DNA of 41,935 nucleotides from Parapedobacter lycopersici_A (GTDB taxonomy: Bacteria > Bacteroidota > Bacteroidia > Sphingobacteriales > Sphingobacteriaceae). Of this stretch, positions 8,490 to 15,057 are shown one piece after another. A program made the position numbers and the translations under genes. The notes beneath the pieces were generated by a model, which did not search any database, was not told the DNA's origin, and worked only from the letters and a program-made list of their open reading frames with translations. Position 1 is the first letter of the stretch, and the number at the start of each line of letters is the position of its first letter. Location of the stretch: assembly GCF_040395035.1 (NCBI RefSeq), contig NZ_JBEBRB010000020.1, positions 1 to 41,935 on the forward strand, read 5' to 3'.

Positions 8490-9497
8490 CTATAATTCTT
8501 CCAGTTTTTCTGCGGAAACTTCGGCCTTGATTTTACCTTCCAGCTCATCCATCAGGTCGGGGTTATCCAGCAACAGGCTCTTCACGGCGTCACGACCCTG
8601 TCCAAGCTTGGTATCTCCATAGCTGAACCAGGAACCGGATTTTTTAATGATGTTGAAATCGACGCCGAGGTCGATAATCTCGCCTGCTTTGGAAATGCCT
8701 TCGCCGAATAGGATATCAAATTCCGCGACGCGGAATGGGGGCGCCACCTTGTTTTTGACGATCTTCACTTTTACCCGGTTTCCGGCTACCTCATCGGCAT
8801 CCTTAATCTGCGCCATGCGCCGGATATCAAGACGTACGGATGCGTAGAATTTAAGTGCATTACCGCCGGTTGTGGTTTCCGGGTTGCCGAACATCACGCC
8901 AATCTTTTCACGTAATTGGTTGATGAATATGCAGCAGCAGTTGGTTTTGGAAATGGTGCCAGTGAGTTTACGCAGTGCCTGTGACATTAACCGAGCTTGA
9001 AGTCCCATCTTCGAATCACCCATCTCTCCTTCAATTTCCCCTTTGGGTACCAATGCGGCAACCGAGTCAATGACAATTACATCGATTGCTCCGGAACGGA
9101 TCAGATTGTCGGCAATTTCCAGCGCCTGCTCCCCGTTATCCGGTTGGGAAATCAGTAAGTTCTCGATATCCACGCCGAGTTTGCGCGCGTAATATTTGTC
9201 AAAAGCATGTTCCGCGTCGATAATAGCGGCAATGCCGCCTTTCTTTTGGGCTTCTGCTATAATATGAGTCGCCAGGGTGGTTTTACCGGAGGATTCCGGT
9301 CCATAAATTTCAATGACGCGGCCTTTCGGTACCCCGCCAATTCCCAATGCAATATCTAAACCAATGGAGCCGGTGGAAATGGAGTCGATTGGCTCAACGG
9401 CCGCATCACCTAACTTCATAATGGTACCCTTGCCGTATGATTTCTCCAGTTTGTCCAGGGTGAGCTGCAGCGCTTTTAACTTGTCTTGATTACTCAT
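8490..9497 (-). CDS. recA: Recombinase RecA
   Basis: DNA strand-exchange protein and SOS co-protease. It has 335 residues, close to the normal 330-350, with Walker A GPESSGKT (66-73), Walker B VIVIDSVAALVPK, the L1/L2 DNA loops around GEMGDSKMGLQARLMSQALRKL and INQLREKIGVMFGNPETTTGG, and a short acidic C-tail ending in EELEEL-like sequence. No intein is present. A TAnnTTTG promoter element sits 21 bases upstream. I see no LexA-type box in the short leader. It converges with the SDR gene three bases away. Confidence 0.98.
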   Translation of the reverse strand: MSNQDKLKALQLTLDKLEKSYGKGTIMKLGDAAVEPIDSISTGSIGLDIALGIGGVPKGRVIEIYGPESSGKTTLATHIIAEAQKKGGIAAIIDAEHAFDKYYARKLGVDIENLLISQPDNGEQALEIADNLIRSGAIDVIVIDSVAALVPKGEIEGEMGDSKMGLQARLMSQALRKLTGTISKTNCCCIFINQLREKIGVMFGNPETTTGGNALKFYASVRLDIRRMAQIKDADEVAGNRVKVKIVKNKVAPPFRVAEFDILFGEGISKAGEIIDLGVDFNIIKKSGSWFSYGDTKLGQGRDAVKSLLLDNPDLMDELEGKIKAEVSAEKLEEL

Positions 9498-9517
9498 AAC
9501 TTTAGTAATTGTTTGTC

Positions 9518-9525
9518 CAAAGGTA
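9518..9525 (-). promoter_or_regulatory. Bacteroidota-type -7 element for recA
   Basis: On the minus strand this reads TACCTTTG, a perfect match to the TAnnTTTG element of the Bacteroidota primary sigma factor. About 20 bases further upstream there is only a near match (TTAG) to the TTG -33 element, in a very AT-rich stretch. Transcription would start around 9511, leaving a leader of about 14 bases. Confidence 0.5.
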
Positions 9526-9577
9526 AGGTTTGTATTTTTATTTTACTAATTTTTTTCGTTTTCAGGCAGTTGACAAC

Positions 9578-10261
9578 TTATTGGGGGGTATCAACGGCTT
9601 TTTTCCGTTTCGTTCCCGGCATCCGGTTCCGCTCATAATACCGGCACATCCAGGTGATAGGGCATTCCTCACACTTCGGTTTCCGCGCGATACAGACATA
9701 TCGTCCATGTAAGATGAGCCAGTGATGGGCAATGGCAAGTGTTTCCCGGGGTAAATACCTGACCAGCTGTTTTTCCACCGCCAATGGCGTTTTCGCATCG
9801 ACCAGCCCGATCCGGTTGGCTACCCGGAACACGTGGGTATCCACTGCAATTGCGGGCGCCTGGTAAATGACCGAAGCAATGACGTTGGCTGTCTTCCGGC
9901 CCACGCCCGGCAGTTTTTGCAGATCGTTTACCTCTTCGGGAATAACGCCGTTAAAATCAGCCAGTAGTCTCTGAGCCATGCCAACCAGGTGCTTTGCTTT
10001 GTTGTTTGGATAGCTTACGCTTTTGATATAAGTATAGACTTCATCGACCGAGCTGGATGCCAGTGTTTCGGCATCGGGATAGCGTGCAAATAGGGCTGGG
10101 GTCACCTGATTGATCCGTTTATCCGTGCATTGGGCCGAGAGTATGACGGCCACGAGCAGCTCATACGGGTTGCGGTAATTCAGCTCGGTCTGTGCATCCG
10201 GATTATGTGTGGAGAAATAGTCCACAAACGCGCGGTAACGGTCTTTTTTGAGCATAGCCAA
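9578..10261 (-). CDS. nth: Endonuclease III
   Basis: Base-excision repair glycosylase/AP lyase for oxidised pyrimidines. The helix-hairpin-helix LPGVGRKTANVIA carries the catalytic lysine K123, with catalytic aspartate D141 in AVDTHVFRVANR. The C-terminal [4Fe-4S] loop is complete: C190-x6-C197-x2-C200-x5-C206. The 227 residues include a short basic C-tail. M3 (10255) is an alternative start. It is separated from recA by about 80 bases and reads in the same direction, so a repair cluster is possible but not shown. Confidence 0.95.
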   Translation of the reverse strand: MAMLKKDRYRAFVDYFSTHNPDAQTELNYRNPYELLVAVILSAQCTDKRINQVTPALFARYPDAETLASSSVDEVYTYIKSVSYPNNKAKHLVGMAQRLLADFNGVIPEEVNDLQKLPGVGRKTANVIASVIYQAPAIAVDTHVFRVANRIGLVDAKTPLAVEKQLVRYLPRETLAIAHHWLILHGRYVCIARKPKCEECPITWMCRYYERNRMPGTKRKKAVDTPQ

Positions 10262-10400
10262 ACTTACCGAAAAGCCAGTTTATTTCCAACGCCAAATGTA
10301 AAGATCCGGCGGAAAAACCAACCGTTGTTGGGAAGATCAATGCGCCTGCTCCGATTGGGTGTGGCGGATTGGCAAACCCCGCGTAGGAAGGTCACGTTGT

Positions 10401-10601
10401 TCAGCGCGGTCGGTGATTATTGGAATAAGCAAGGACTTTGTGAATGCTTTCCTCCCGTGGTTTCCGTAGCAGCGCATCCATGCGGTACTTAAGAAAATCA
10501 TAAAACACCTTGTCATCAGCGTCAAGTTGGGGTTTTTCCTGGCTTAATGTTTTGATGACAACATGTGTAGGAGCTGTTTTAGTAGTATCTGTTTCTGTCA
10601 T
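10401..10601 (-). CDS. Small hypothetical protein
   Basis: A 66-residue protein starting MTETDTTKTAPTHVV. It is soluble, charged and predicted mostly helical, with a central segment DDKVFYDFLKYRMDALLRKPREESIHKVLAY. No cysteine, signal or membrane segment is seen. The start at 10601 is preferred to 10637 because the intervening codons look like leader. I do not recognise the family. The surrounding gaps (10262-10400 and 10602-10683) hold nothing I can name. Confidence 0.5.
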   Translation of the reverse strand: MTETDTTKTAPTHVVIKTLSQEKPQLDADDKVFYDFLKYRMDALLRKPREESIHKVLAYSNNHRPR

Positions 10602-10683
10602 AAGCCGTTGTTTGGCATGTATAACGTATAACGCCATTAACGGATGAATAGTATGATAGCGGCCGTTTTTTGGTTGCTTTTAT

Positions 10684-12309
10684 CTACTTACGGCCTTTTG
10701 ACACGGCCGCTTCGGCCAATTGGATTGCTTTATACGCATTAACCACCCCCCCAGTCACGCAGATGTCGTTCATGGACACACGCATATTCCGGCCATCTGG
10801 CCCGGTTACCTTTACGCGCTGATTGACCCGTGTTACCGATTGCATAATGATGCGCTTGACCTCGGTAGCCGGCAATTCAGGATAATAAGAACGGATCAAG
10901 GCGGCCAGCCCCGCTACGACAGGGGCAGCCATACTGGTACCCTGCTGGTCTTCATAGGTAGACCCCGGCATGGTGGAATGGATCTTAACCCCCGGAGCAA
11001 AAACATCCACGGACCGGCGGCCGTAATTGGAGAACGAAGCAACCAGGTCGCCATCGTTAGTCCATTGACTGGCTCCCACTTCAATCCAGGTTGGGGCCTC
11101 GCCTTTGTTTATGCCCAGGCTATCCACATAATTCCGGTTTGGAAAATTGGGGGTTTCATCATTGTTTTGGCCATCATTGCCCGCCGCGTGCACTAACAGT
11201 ACGTCGTTTTCTGCTGCAAACCGGACCGCGTCATCCACCGCCTGCTTATCCTTGCCAAACGCTTTTCCGAAACTCATATTAATGACTTTCGCGCCGTTTT
11301 CTACGGCGTAGCGGATCGAATTAGCAACGTCTTTGTCCCGTTCGTCGCCGTCGGGAACGGTGCGCAATACCATGATACGCACATTGTCCGCCACCCCTTT
11401 GATGCCGATATCGTTGTCGCGGACGGCTCCAATGATACCTGCGACGTGCGTGCCGTGATCGGCATCGGGACCGGTGACATCGGCATTGCCATAGTACCGG
11501 TCACTGCTATCCTCATAATCGTCGCCCACGATATGGCGGGGATCGAATTCTTTGTTGAGGTGGTAGTTTACCTGGTTATTAAAATACTCCACCCCTTCGG
11601 TGACCTGTTTGTAAAATTTCGAAAAGTCAGGTTCGTCCTTTAATTCCTTTTTAATCACGTGCAACGCCATTCTTTCGAGGTCGCCATTGGATTTATAAGC
11701 ATCGAAGTCGGCAGCCGTAGGATTTTCCTTGCCAATCTTATTGACAATAGAGTCTACAGCACGTTTTAGACCCAGGTAGCTGATCTGTCCCATCCGGGCC
11801 TCCTGTGTTTTGTTGGCATAATAGGTGACCATCTTTTGGTATTCGGCAAATTCGCGGCGCTCTTCGCCATCAAGGGCAGTGGAGGGCAGTACCGATACAT
11901 ACCTGGGTTCCAGTTCACGGACAAGGCGGGTTACTTCGAGGTTATCGTAATGTACGTTTTCGCCGTTTGCATTACCAATGAAATTCCAGCCGTATTTATC
12001 GTTTATGTAGCCATTTCCGTCCGCATCGCTGCCTGTAGCTGCACTATCCTGCACATTGACCCAGATGACATCCCTAAGGTCTTCGTGTTGGACATCAACG
12101 CCACCATCGATTACCGCAACGACAACCGGTGTGCTTTCTTTGTCTTTCAATAACAAATTATACGCCTTTTCCGTACTGATACCCATCACACCGTCCTGTT
12201 CAAGATCCAGGTTAAACCAGTTTTTTGGGGGGGTGTCTTTGGATTGTCCAAGTGAAGCTAAAGGAATACTAACTGCAAGGAGGAGATTAAGCAAATTTCG
12301 AAACGCCAT
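10684..12309 (-). CDS. Subtilisin-like S8 serine protease, secreted
   Basis: Secreted subtilase of 541 residues. The signal peptide is MAFRNLLNLLLAVSIPLASLGQ. The catalytic triad is D68 (VVAVIDGGVD), H285 (DADHGTHVAG) and S459 (QGTSMAAP), and the oxyanion-hole asparagine is in HAAGNDGQNND. The Asp-His spacing of 217 residues is far larger than the roughly 30 of subtilisin: a charged, mostly helical insert of about 185 residues (around 95-280) sits between them. There is no pro-domain of the I9 type and no type IX C-terminal sorting domain; the protein ends soon after the catalytic domain in AEAAVSKGRK. It probably works in the periplasm or outside. Substrate unknown. Confidence 0.9.
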   Translation of the reverse strand: MAFRNLLNLLLAVSIPLASLGQSKDTPPKNWFNLDLEQDGVMGISTEKAYNLLLKDKESTPVVVAVIDGGVDVQHEDLRDVIWVNVQDSAATGSDADGNGYINDKYGWNFIGNANGENVHYDNLEVTRLVRELEPRYVSVLPSTALDGEERREFAEYQKMVTYYANKTQEARMGQISYLGLKRAVDSIVNKIGKENPTAADFDAYKSNGDLERMALHVIKKELKDEPDFSKFYKQVTEGVEYFNNQVNYHLNKEFDPRHIVGDDYEDSSDRYYGNADVTGPDADHGTHVAGIIGAVRDNDIGIKGVADNVRIMVLRTVPDGDERDKDVANSIRYAVENGAKVINMSFGKAFGKDKQAVDDAVRFAAENDVLLVHAAGNDGQNNDETPNFPNRNYVDSLGINKGEAPTWIEVGASQWTNDGDLVASFSNYGRRSVDVFAPGVKIHSTMPGSTYEDQQGTSMAAPVVAGLAALIRSYYPELPATEVKRIIMQSVTRVNQRVKVTGPDGRNMRVSMNDICVTGGVVNAYKAIQLAEAAVSKGRK

Positions 12310-12334
12310 ATCGTATGGTACTTTTGGATATCAG

Positions 12335-12342
12335 CAAATATA
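12335..12342 (-). promoter_or_regulatory. Bacteroidota-type -7 element for the S8 protease
   Basis: Minus-strand TATATTTG matches TAnnTTTG and lies about 26 bases before the protease ATG. No clear TTG is seen at the -33 distance, so this is a single-element call. Confidence 0.4.
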
Positions 12343-12399
12343 TTGTAATTACACGAAGTAATTTGTTAAATTATGATAAATCGGCGGGTTAGCGAGCTG

Positions 12400-12621
12400 C
12401 TACTCATGGCTTTTTTGCTGCGCTTCTTTCTTTCGTAGCTCAAAGCCGGTTACGGCATTTTTACTCGCCCTGGAGGAGGCAAAGATAGCACCAATCGTTA
12501 AGAGAATTACGATGATAATCCCCCATATGCCCTTCCGTTTATCCTGTTTTACAAGCCAGATAAGAAAGGCGATCAGCGGAATGGCAAAAATCAAAATGAA
12601 AAACCAACTGGTTGATGTCAT
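12400..12621 (-). CDS. Small two-span membrane protein
   Basis: A 73-residue protein beginning MTSTSWFFILIFAIPLIAF. Two hydrophobic helices (about 5-23 and 32-49) are joined by a basic loop KQDKRKG, and a charged tail ELRKKEAQQKSHE follows. The ATG at 12669 would add an arginine-rich, implausible N-terminus. Function is unknown. It is 90 bases upstream of the protease gene on the same strand. Confidence 0.6.
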   Translation of the reverse strand: MTSTSWFFILIFAIPLIAFLIWLVKQDKRKGIWGIIIVILLTIGAIFASSRASKNAVTGFELRKKEAQQKSHE

Positions 12622-12734
12622 CAGCTTAAAATTGTAATATGACCTGCGACAGCGCGGGCGAATAAACAAAGGTCGGAAGAAAACTGACGGTATCCAAATG
12701 CGATTAGCGGCATATGCACCGGAGCGGCATTGTT

Positions 12735-12754
12735 TTTGTTAAATGTTTAACAAA
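12735..12754. promoter_or_regulatory. Perfect inverted repeat, putative operator of the argG locus
   Basis: Arms TTTGTTAAA and TTTAACAAA are exact reverse complements separated by TG (9+2+9). The repeat ends two bases before the -33 TTG of the predicted promoter at 12757. That position suits a repressor or activator dimer. It does not resemble the E. coli ARG box. A single arm also occurs at 12362-12370 and an eight-base match at 1-8 (upstream of argD), but in AT-rich DNA these may be chance. Confidence 0.5.
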
Positions 12755-12756
12755 TC

Positions 12757-12788
12757 TTGTGGAAAAAGAAAATTGTTTCATATTTTTG
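12757..12788 (+). promoter_or_regulatory. Promoter of the GNAT-argG-argC operon
   Basis: A -33 TTG at 12757-12759 and a perfect -7 TAnnTTTG (TATTTTTG) at 12781-12788 are separated by 21 bases, within the known range for Bacteroidota promoters. Transcription would start near 12795, giving a leader of about 300 bases before the GNAT ATG. Confidence 0.6.
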
Positions 12789-12826
12789 CATCTTACATTA
12801 CGGTTTTGACTGTAATACAATTTAAA

Positions 12827-12961
12827 ATGAACACAAAAAAAATCATATTGTCCGCTCACATGTTTTGCTCGCAGCACAGCATTAATGGCCTTTTTTGTGA
12901 ATTTTATACTGCCGAAAGACCGGTGCTCCGGCTCCGACGACCCATATTGCCCCGGGCTTAG
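12827..12961 (+). CDS. Putative arginine-rich leader peptide
   Basis: A 44-codon reading frame starting about 32 bases after the predicted transcription start. The first part (MNTKKIILSAHMFCSQHS) is ordinary; the end reads ERPVLRLRRPILPRA with arginines 31, 35, 37, 38 and 43, five in 13 codons, encoded by AGA, CGG, CGA, CGA and CGG. The stop lies inside the loop of the first hairpin (12948-12972), and a terminator-like hairpin follows before the acyltransferase gene. This is the arrangement of amino-acid attenuation leaders. It could instead be a chance open frame; its frame stays open upstream to 12743, before the promoter. Confidence 0.45.
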   Translation: MNTKKIILSAHMFCSQHSINGLFCEFYTAERPVLRLRRPILPRA

Positions 12962-13013
12962 TAAGTGGGGCATTCCTCTCCAAGTGTATGGCATAAAGTC
13001 CGATTGCCGTACA
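12948..13013 (+). promoter_or_regulatory. Tandem RNA hairpins in the argG leader
   Basis: Two stable hairpins are visible. The first pairs TGCCCC (12948-12953) with GGGGCA (12967-12972) across a 13-base loop that contains the leader stop codon. The second pairs TGTATGGCA (12985-12993) with TGCCGTACA (13005-13013), nine pairs including one G-U, with an 11-base loop. A smaller CCGG-tgct-CCGG hairpin lies within the arginine codons. Neither large hairpin is followed by a U-run, so they look like pause or switching structures rather than terminators. Confidence 0.45.
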
Positions 13014-13046
13014 ATACCAACGAGTTTAATGTATTCTTTTCGTACT

Positions 13047-13080
13047 GAAACACAACTGATGTTGATCGTTTCTAATTTTT
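13047..13080 (+). terminator. Terminator-like hairpin before the GNAT gene (attenuator candidate)
   Basis: GAAAC (13047-13051) pairs with GTTTC (13068-13072), with an inner CAAC/GTTG stem around a TGAT loop, followed by TAATTTTT. The stem is AT-rich and modest. An upstream segment (GTTT 13024-13027 with GTA 13031-13033) can pair with TAC 13043-13045 and AAAC 13048-13051, which would take away the 5' arm: a possible antiterminator. It ends 16 bases before the acyltransferase ATG. Confidence 0.4.
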
Positions 13081-13096
13081 GGGGTCGTTTATTCCA

Positions 13097-13804
13097 ATGG
13101 AAATTTCAGATTTTGTAATTATACCTGCAACCGACCAACATGTCGGGTATGCACAGCAGATCTGCGACGAGATGGCCGAATCAGCCAAGGCGCGCGGGAC
13201 GGGGATTGCTCGCCGCAGTCCTGAATATGTTGCCAATAAAATGCAGGAGGGTAAGGCTGTTATCGCTTTACGCCGGGACGGCACCTGGGCAGGCTTCTGC
13301 TACATCGAGACATGGAGCCATGGTGATTTTGTGGCCAACTCCGGTCTGGTAGTCAATCCTGAATTTCGGAAGGTGGGGTTGGCTAAAGCCATAAAAAAGC
13401 GTATCTTCGAGCTCTCTAGGGAAAAGTATCCCAAAGCCAAGATCTTTGGACTCACTACGGGATTGGCAGTGATGAAGATTAATTCCGATTTGGGATATGA
13501 GCCGGTTACCTATGCGGAACTCACACAGGACGAGGAATTCTGGAAAGGTTGCCAAAGTTGCGTCAACTACGATATCCTGACCATGAAGCAGCGTAAAAAC
13601 TGTATGTGTACGGCCATGTTGTGGGACCCGGTGGAAAAGGAGAAGGAGCTGCGTGAGCGCATTGAGATGAAAGCCAAGGCGAAAGAACGACTGAAACAGA
13701 TCACAAAGAAATCATCGCTGCTAAAACGGATTGAGGCAAAACTCTGGAAGTCGACTAAAAAAATGGTCTCGGCATTTATTACCCGTCATCCGAGGACGGT
13801 GTAA
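13097..13804 (+). CDS. GNAT acyltransferase, probable N-acylglutamate synthase of the arginine operon
   Basis: GCN5-type N-acyltransferase of 235 residues. The acyl-CoA motif is in VVNPEFRKVGLAKAIKKRIF (about 85-104). A cysteine group C152-x2-C155-x13-C169-x-C171 follows the fold and suggests a bound metal. The C-terminal 50 residues are strongly basic and helical. It starts the argG-argC operon; the window has no recognisable ArgA or ArgJ. Proteins of this type beside argG in Bacteroides have been proposed from mutant fitness data to make N-succinylglutamate, which I recall but cannot check here. The start at 13097 is preferred over a TTG at 13079 that falls in the terminator hairpin tail. 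Confidence 0.75.
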   Translation: MEISDFVIIPATDQHVGYAQQICDEMAESAKARGTGIARRSPEYVANKMQEGKAVIALRRDGTWAGFCYIETWSHGDFVANSGLVVNPEFRKVGLAKAIKKRIFELSREKYPKAKIFGLTTGLAVMKINSDLGYEPVTYAELTQDEEFWKGCQSCVNYDILTMKQRKNCMCTAMLWDPVEKEKELRERIEMKAKAKERLKQITKKSSLLKRIEAKLWKSTKKMVSAFITRHPRTV

Positions 13805-13832
13805 TGGATCGAATTATACTAATTTTATAAAT

Positions 13833-13848
13833 TGCCCCGTTTGGGGCA
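13833..13848 (+). promoter_or_regulatory. Hairpin between the GNAT gene and argG
   Basis: TGCCCC-GTTT-GGGGCA, a six-pair GC-rich stem with a four-base loop, in the 62-base gap before argG. No U-run follows, so it is more likely an RNA-processing or stability element than a full terminator. The stem arms are identical to those of the first leader hairpin at 12948-12972. Confidence 0.4.
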
Positions 13849-13866
13849 CTGCTTAATGTAAAGTAA

Positions 13867-15051
13867 ATGAAGAAAGTTGTATTAGCATTCAGTGGAGGGT
13901 TGGACACCTCGTTTTGCTGCATTTATCTATCCCGGGACCTGGGACTGGAAGTCCACTCCGTTATTGTCAATACGGGCGGATTTTCTGAGGAAGAACTGGC
14001 GCAGATCGAGTCGCGGGCGTATGCATTGGGTGTAAAATCACATGCGGTGGTCGACGAAACACAGCGTTATTACGAAAGCAGTATCAAATACCTCATTTTT
14101 GGCAATGTACTTAAGAATGCCACATACCCGCTTTCGGTAAGCGCTGAACGGGTAAGCCAGGCAACTGCAATTGCCAACTATGCCAAGAAAATCGGTGCGG
14201 AATACGTCGCTCATGGTAGCACCGGCGCCGGAAATGACCAGGTACGGTTTGATATGATTTTCAATACCCTGATCCCGAATGTGGAGATCATCACGCCGAT
14301 ACGGGACCTCAAACTGAGCCGGGAGGCCGAAATTGAATACCTGCATAAGCACGGTGTTGAATTTAATGCGGAAAAGGCTAAATATTCGATCAACAAAGGA
14401 ATCTGGGGTACATCTGTCGGCGGGAAGGAAACACTGACGTCACATGATACGCTGCCGGAGGAGGCCTGGCCAACCCCGGTTACTTCGACACAGTCGCGGC
14501 GTATCACGCTTGATTTTGAAAATGGCGAACCCGTGGCGCTGGATGGCAACCGGATTGGCCCGGTGAAAGTCATCCAGGAATTACAGGCCATTGCCCAGCC
14601 ATACGGTATCGGACGCGATATCCATGTGGGTGACACCATAATTGGCATTAAAGGACGCGTAGGGTTCGAGGCTGCTGCTCCATTGATTATCATCAAAGCG
14701 CACCATACCCTGGAAAAGCATACCCTCACCAAATGGCAGCTGAGCTGGAAAGACCAGCTGGCGGCGTTTTACGGTAACTGGATGCATGAAGGACAGATGC
14801 ACGACCCGGTGATGCGCGATATTGAAGCGTTCCTGGAGCGCGCACAGCAGACGGTCAGTGGCAAGGTGTTTGTTGAACTGAACCCCTACCGGTTTACTGT
14901 GATCGGAATTGAATCCGCACACGACCTGATGTCGAGCAAATTTGGCAGTTACGGTGAAATGAATAATACGTGGACGGGCGATGACGTGAAGGGATTCTCC
15001 AAGATATTTGGTAACCAGGTGTCTATTTGGCACAAAGTGAACGGAAAGTAA
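13867..15051 (+). CDS. argG: Argininosuccinate synthase
   Basis: ATP-dependent joining of citrulline and aspartate. The N-terminal N-type ATP pyrophosphatase loop AFSGGLDTSF is at residues 8-17. Further ArgG signatures are HGSTGAGNDQVRF, SINKGIWGTSVGG and YGIGRDIHVGDTIIGIKGR. The 394 residues are normal for the family. It lies 62 bases after the GNAT gene and six bases before argC, which points to one transcript from the leader promoter. Confidence 0.97.
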   Translation: MKKVVLAFSGGLDTSFCCIYLSRDLGLEVHSVIVNTGGFSEEELAQIESRAYALGVKSHAVVDETQRYYESSIKYLIFGNVLKNATYPLSVSAERVSQATAIANYAKKIGAEYVAHGSTGAGNDQVRFDMIFNTLIPNVEIITPIRDLKLSREAEIEYLHKHGVEFNAEKAKYSINKGIWGTSVGGKETLTSHDTLPEEAWPTPVTSTQSRRITLDFENGEPVALDGNRIGPVKVIQELQAIAQPYGIGRDIHVGDTIIGIKGRVGFEAAAPLIIIKAHHTLEKHTLTKWQLSWKDQLAAFYGNWMHEGQMHDPVMRDIEAFLERAQQTVSGKVFVELNPYRFTVIGIESAHDLMSSKFGSYGEMNNTWTGDDVKGFSKIFGNQVSIWHKVNGK

Positions 15052-15057
15052 AAAGAA

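Noticed and set aside
10705..10717. GGCCG-CTT-CGGCC hairpin at the end of the protease gene
   Set aside because: It lies within the coding sequence (Ala-rich codons near the C-terminus) and has no T-run; likely chance.
12743..12826. In-frame upstream extension of the leader reading frame
   Set aside because: It runs through the predicted -33 and -7 promoter elements, so it would not be on the transcript; only the part from 12827 was kept.
12704..12994. Minus-strand open frame of 96 codons opposite the arg leader
   Set aside because: No recognisable domain, unusual composition, and it overlaps the promoter, palindrome and hairpins of the plus strand.
13079..13096. TTG start extending the GNAT protein by six residues
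   Set aside because: It lies in the tail of the terminator-like hairpin, and the ATG at 13097 gives a normal N-terminus.
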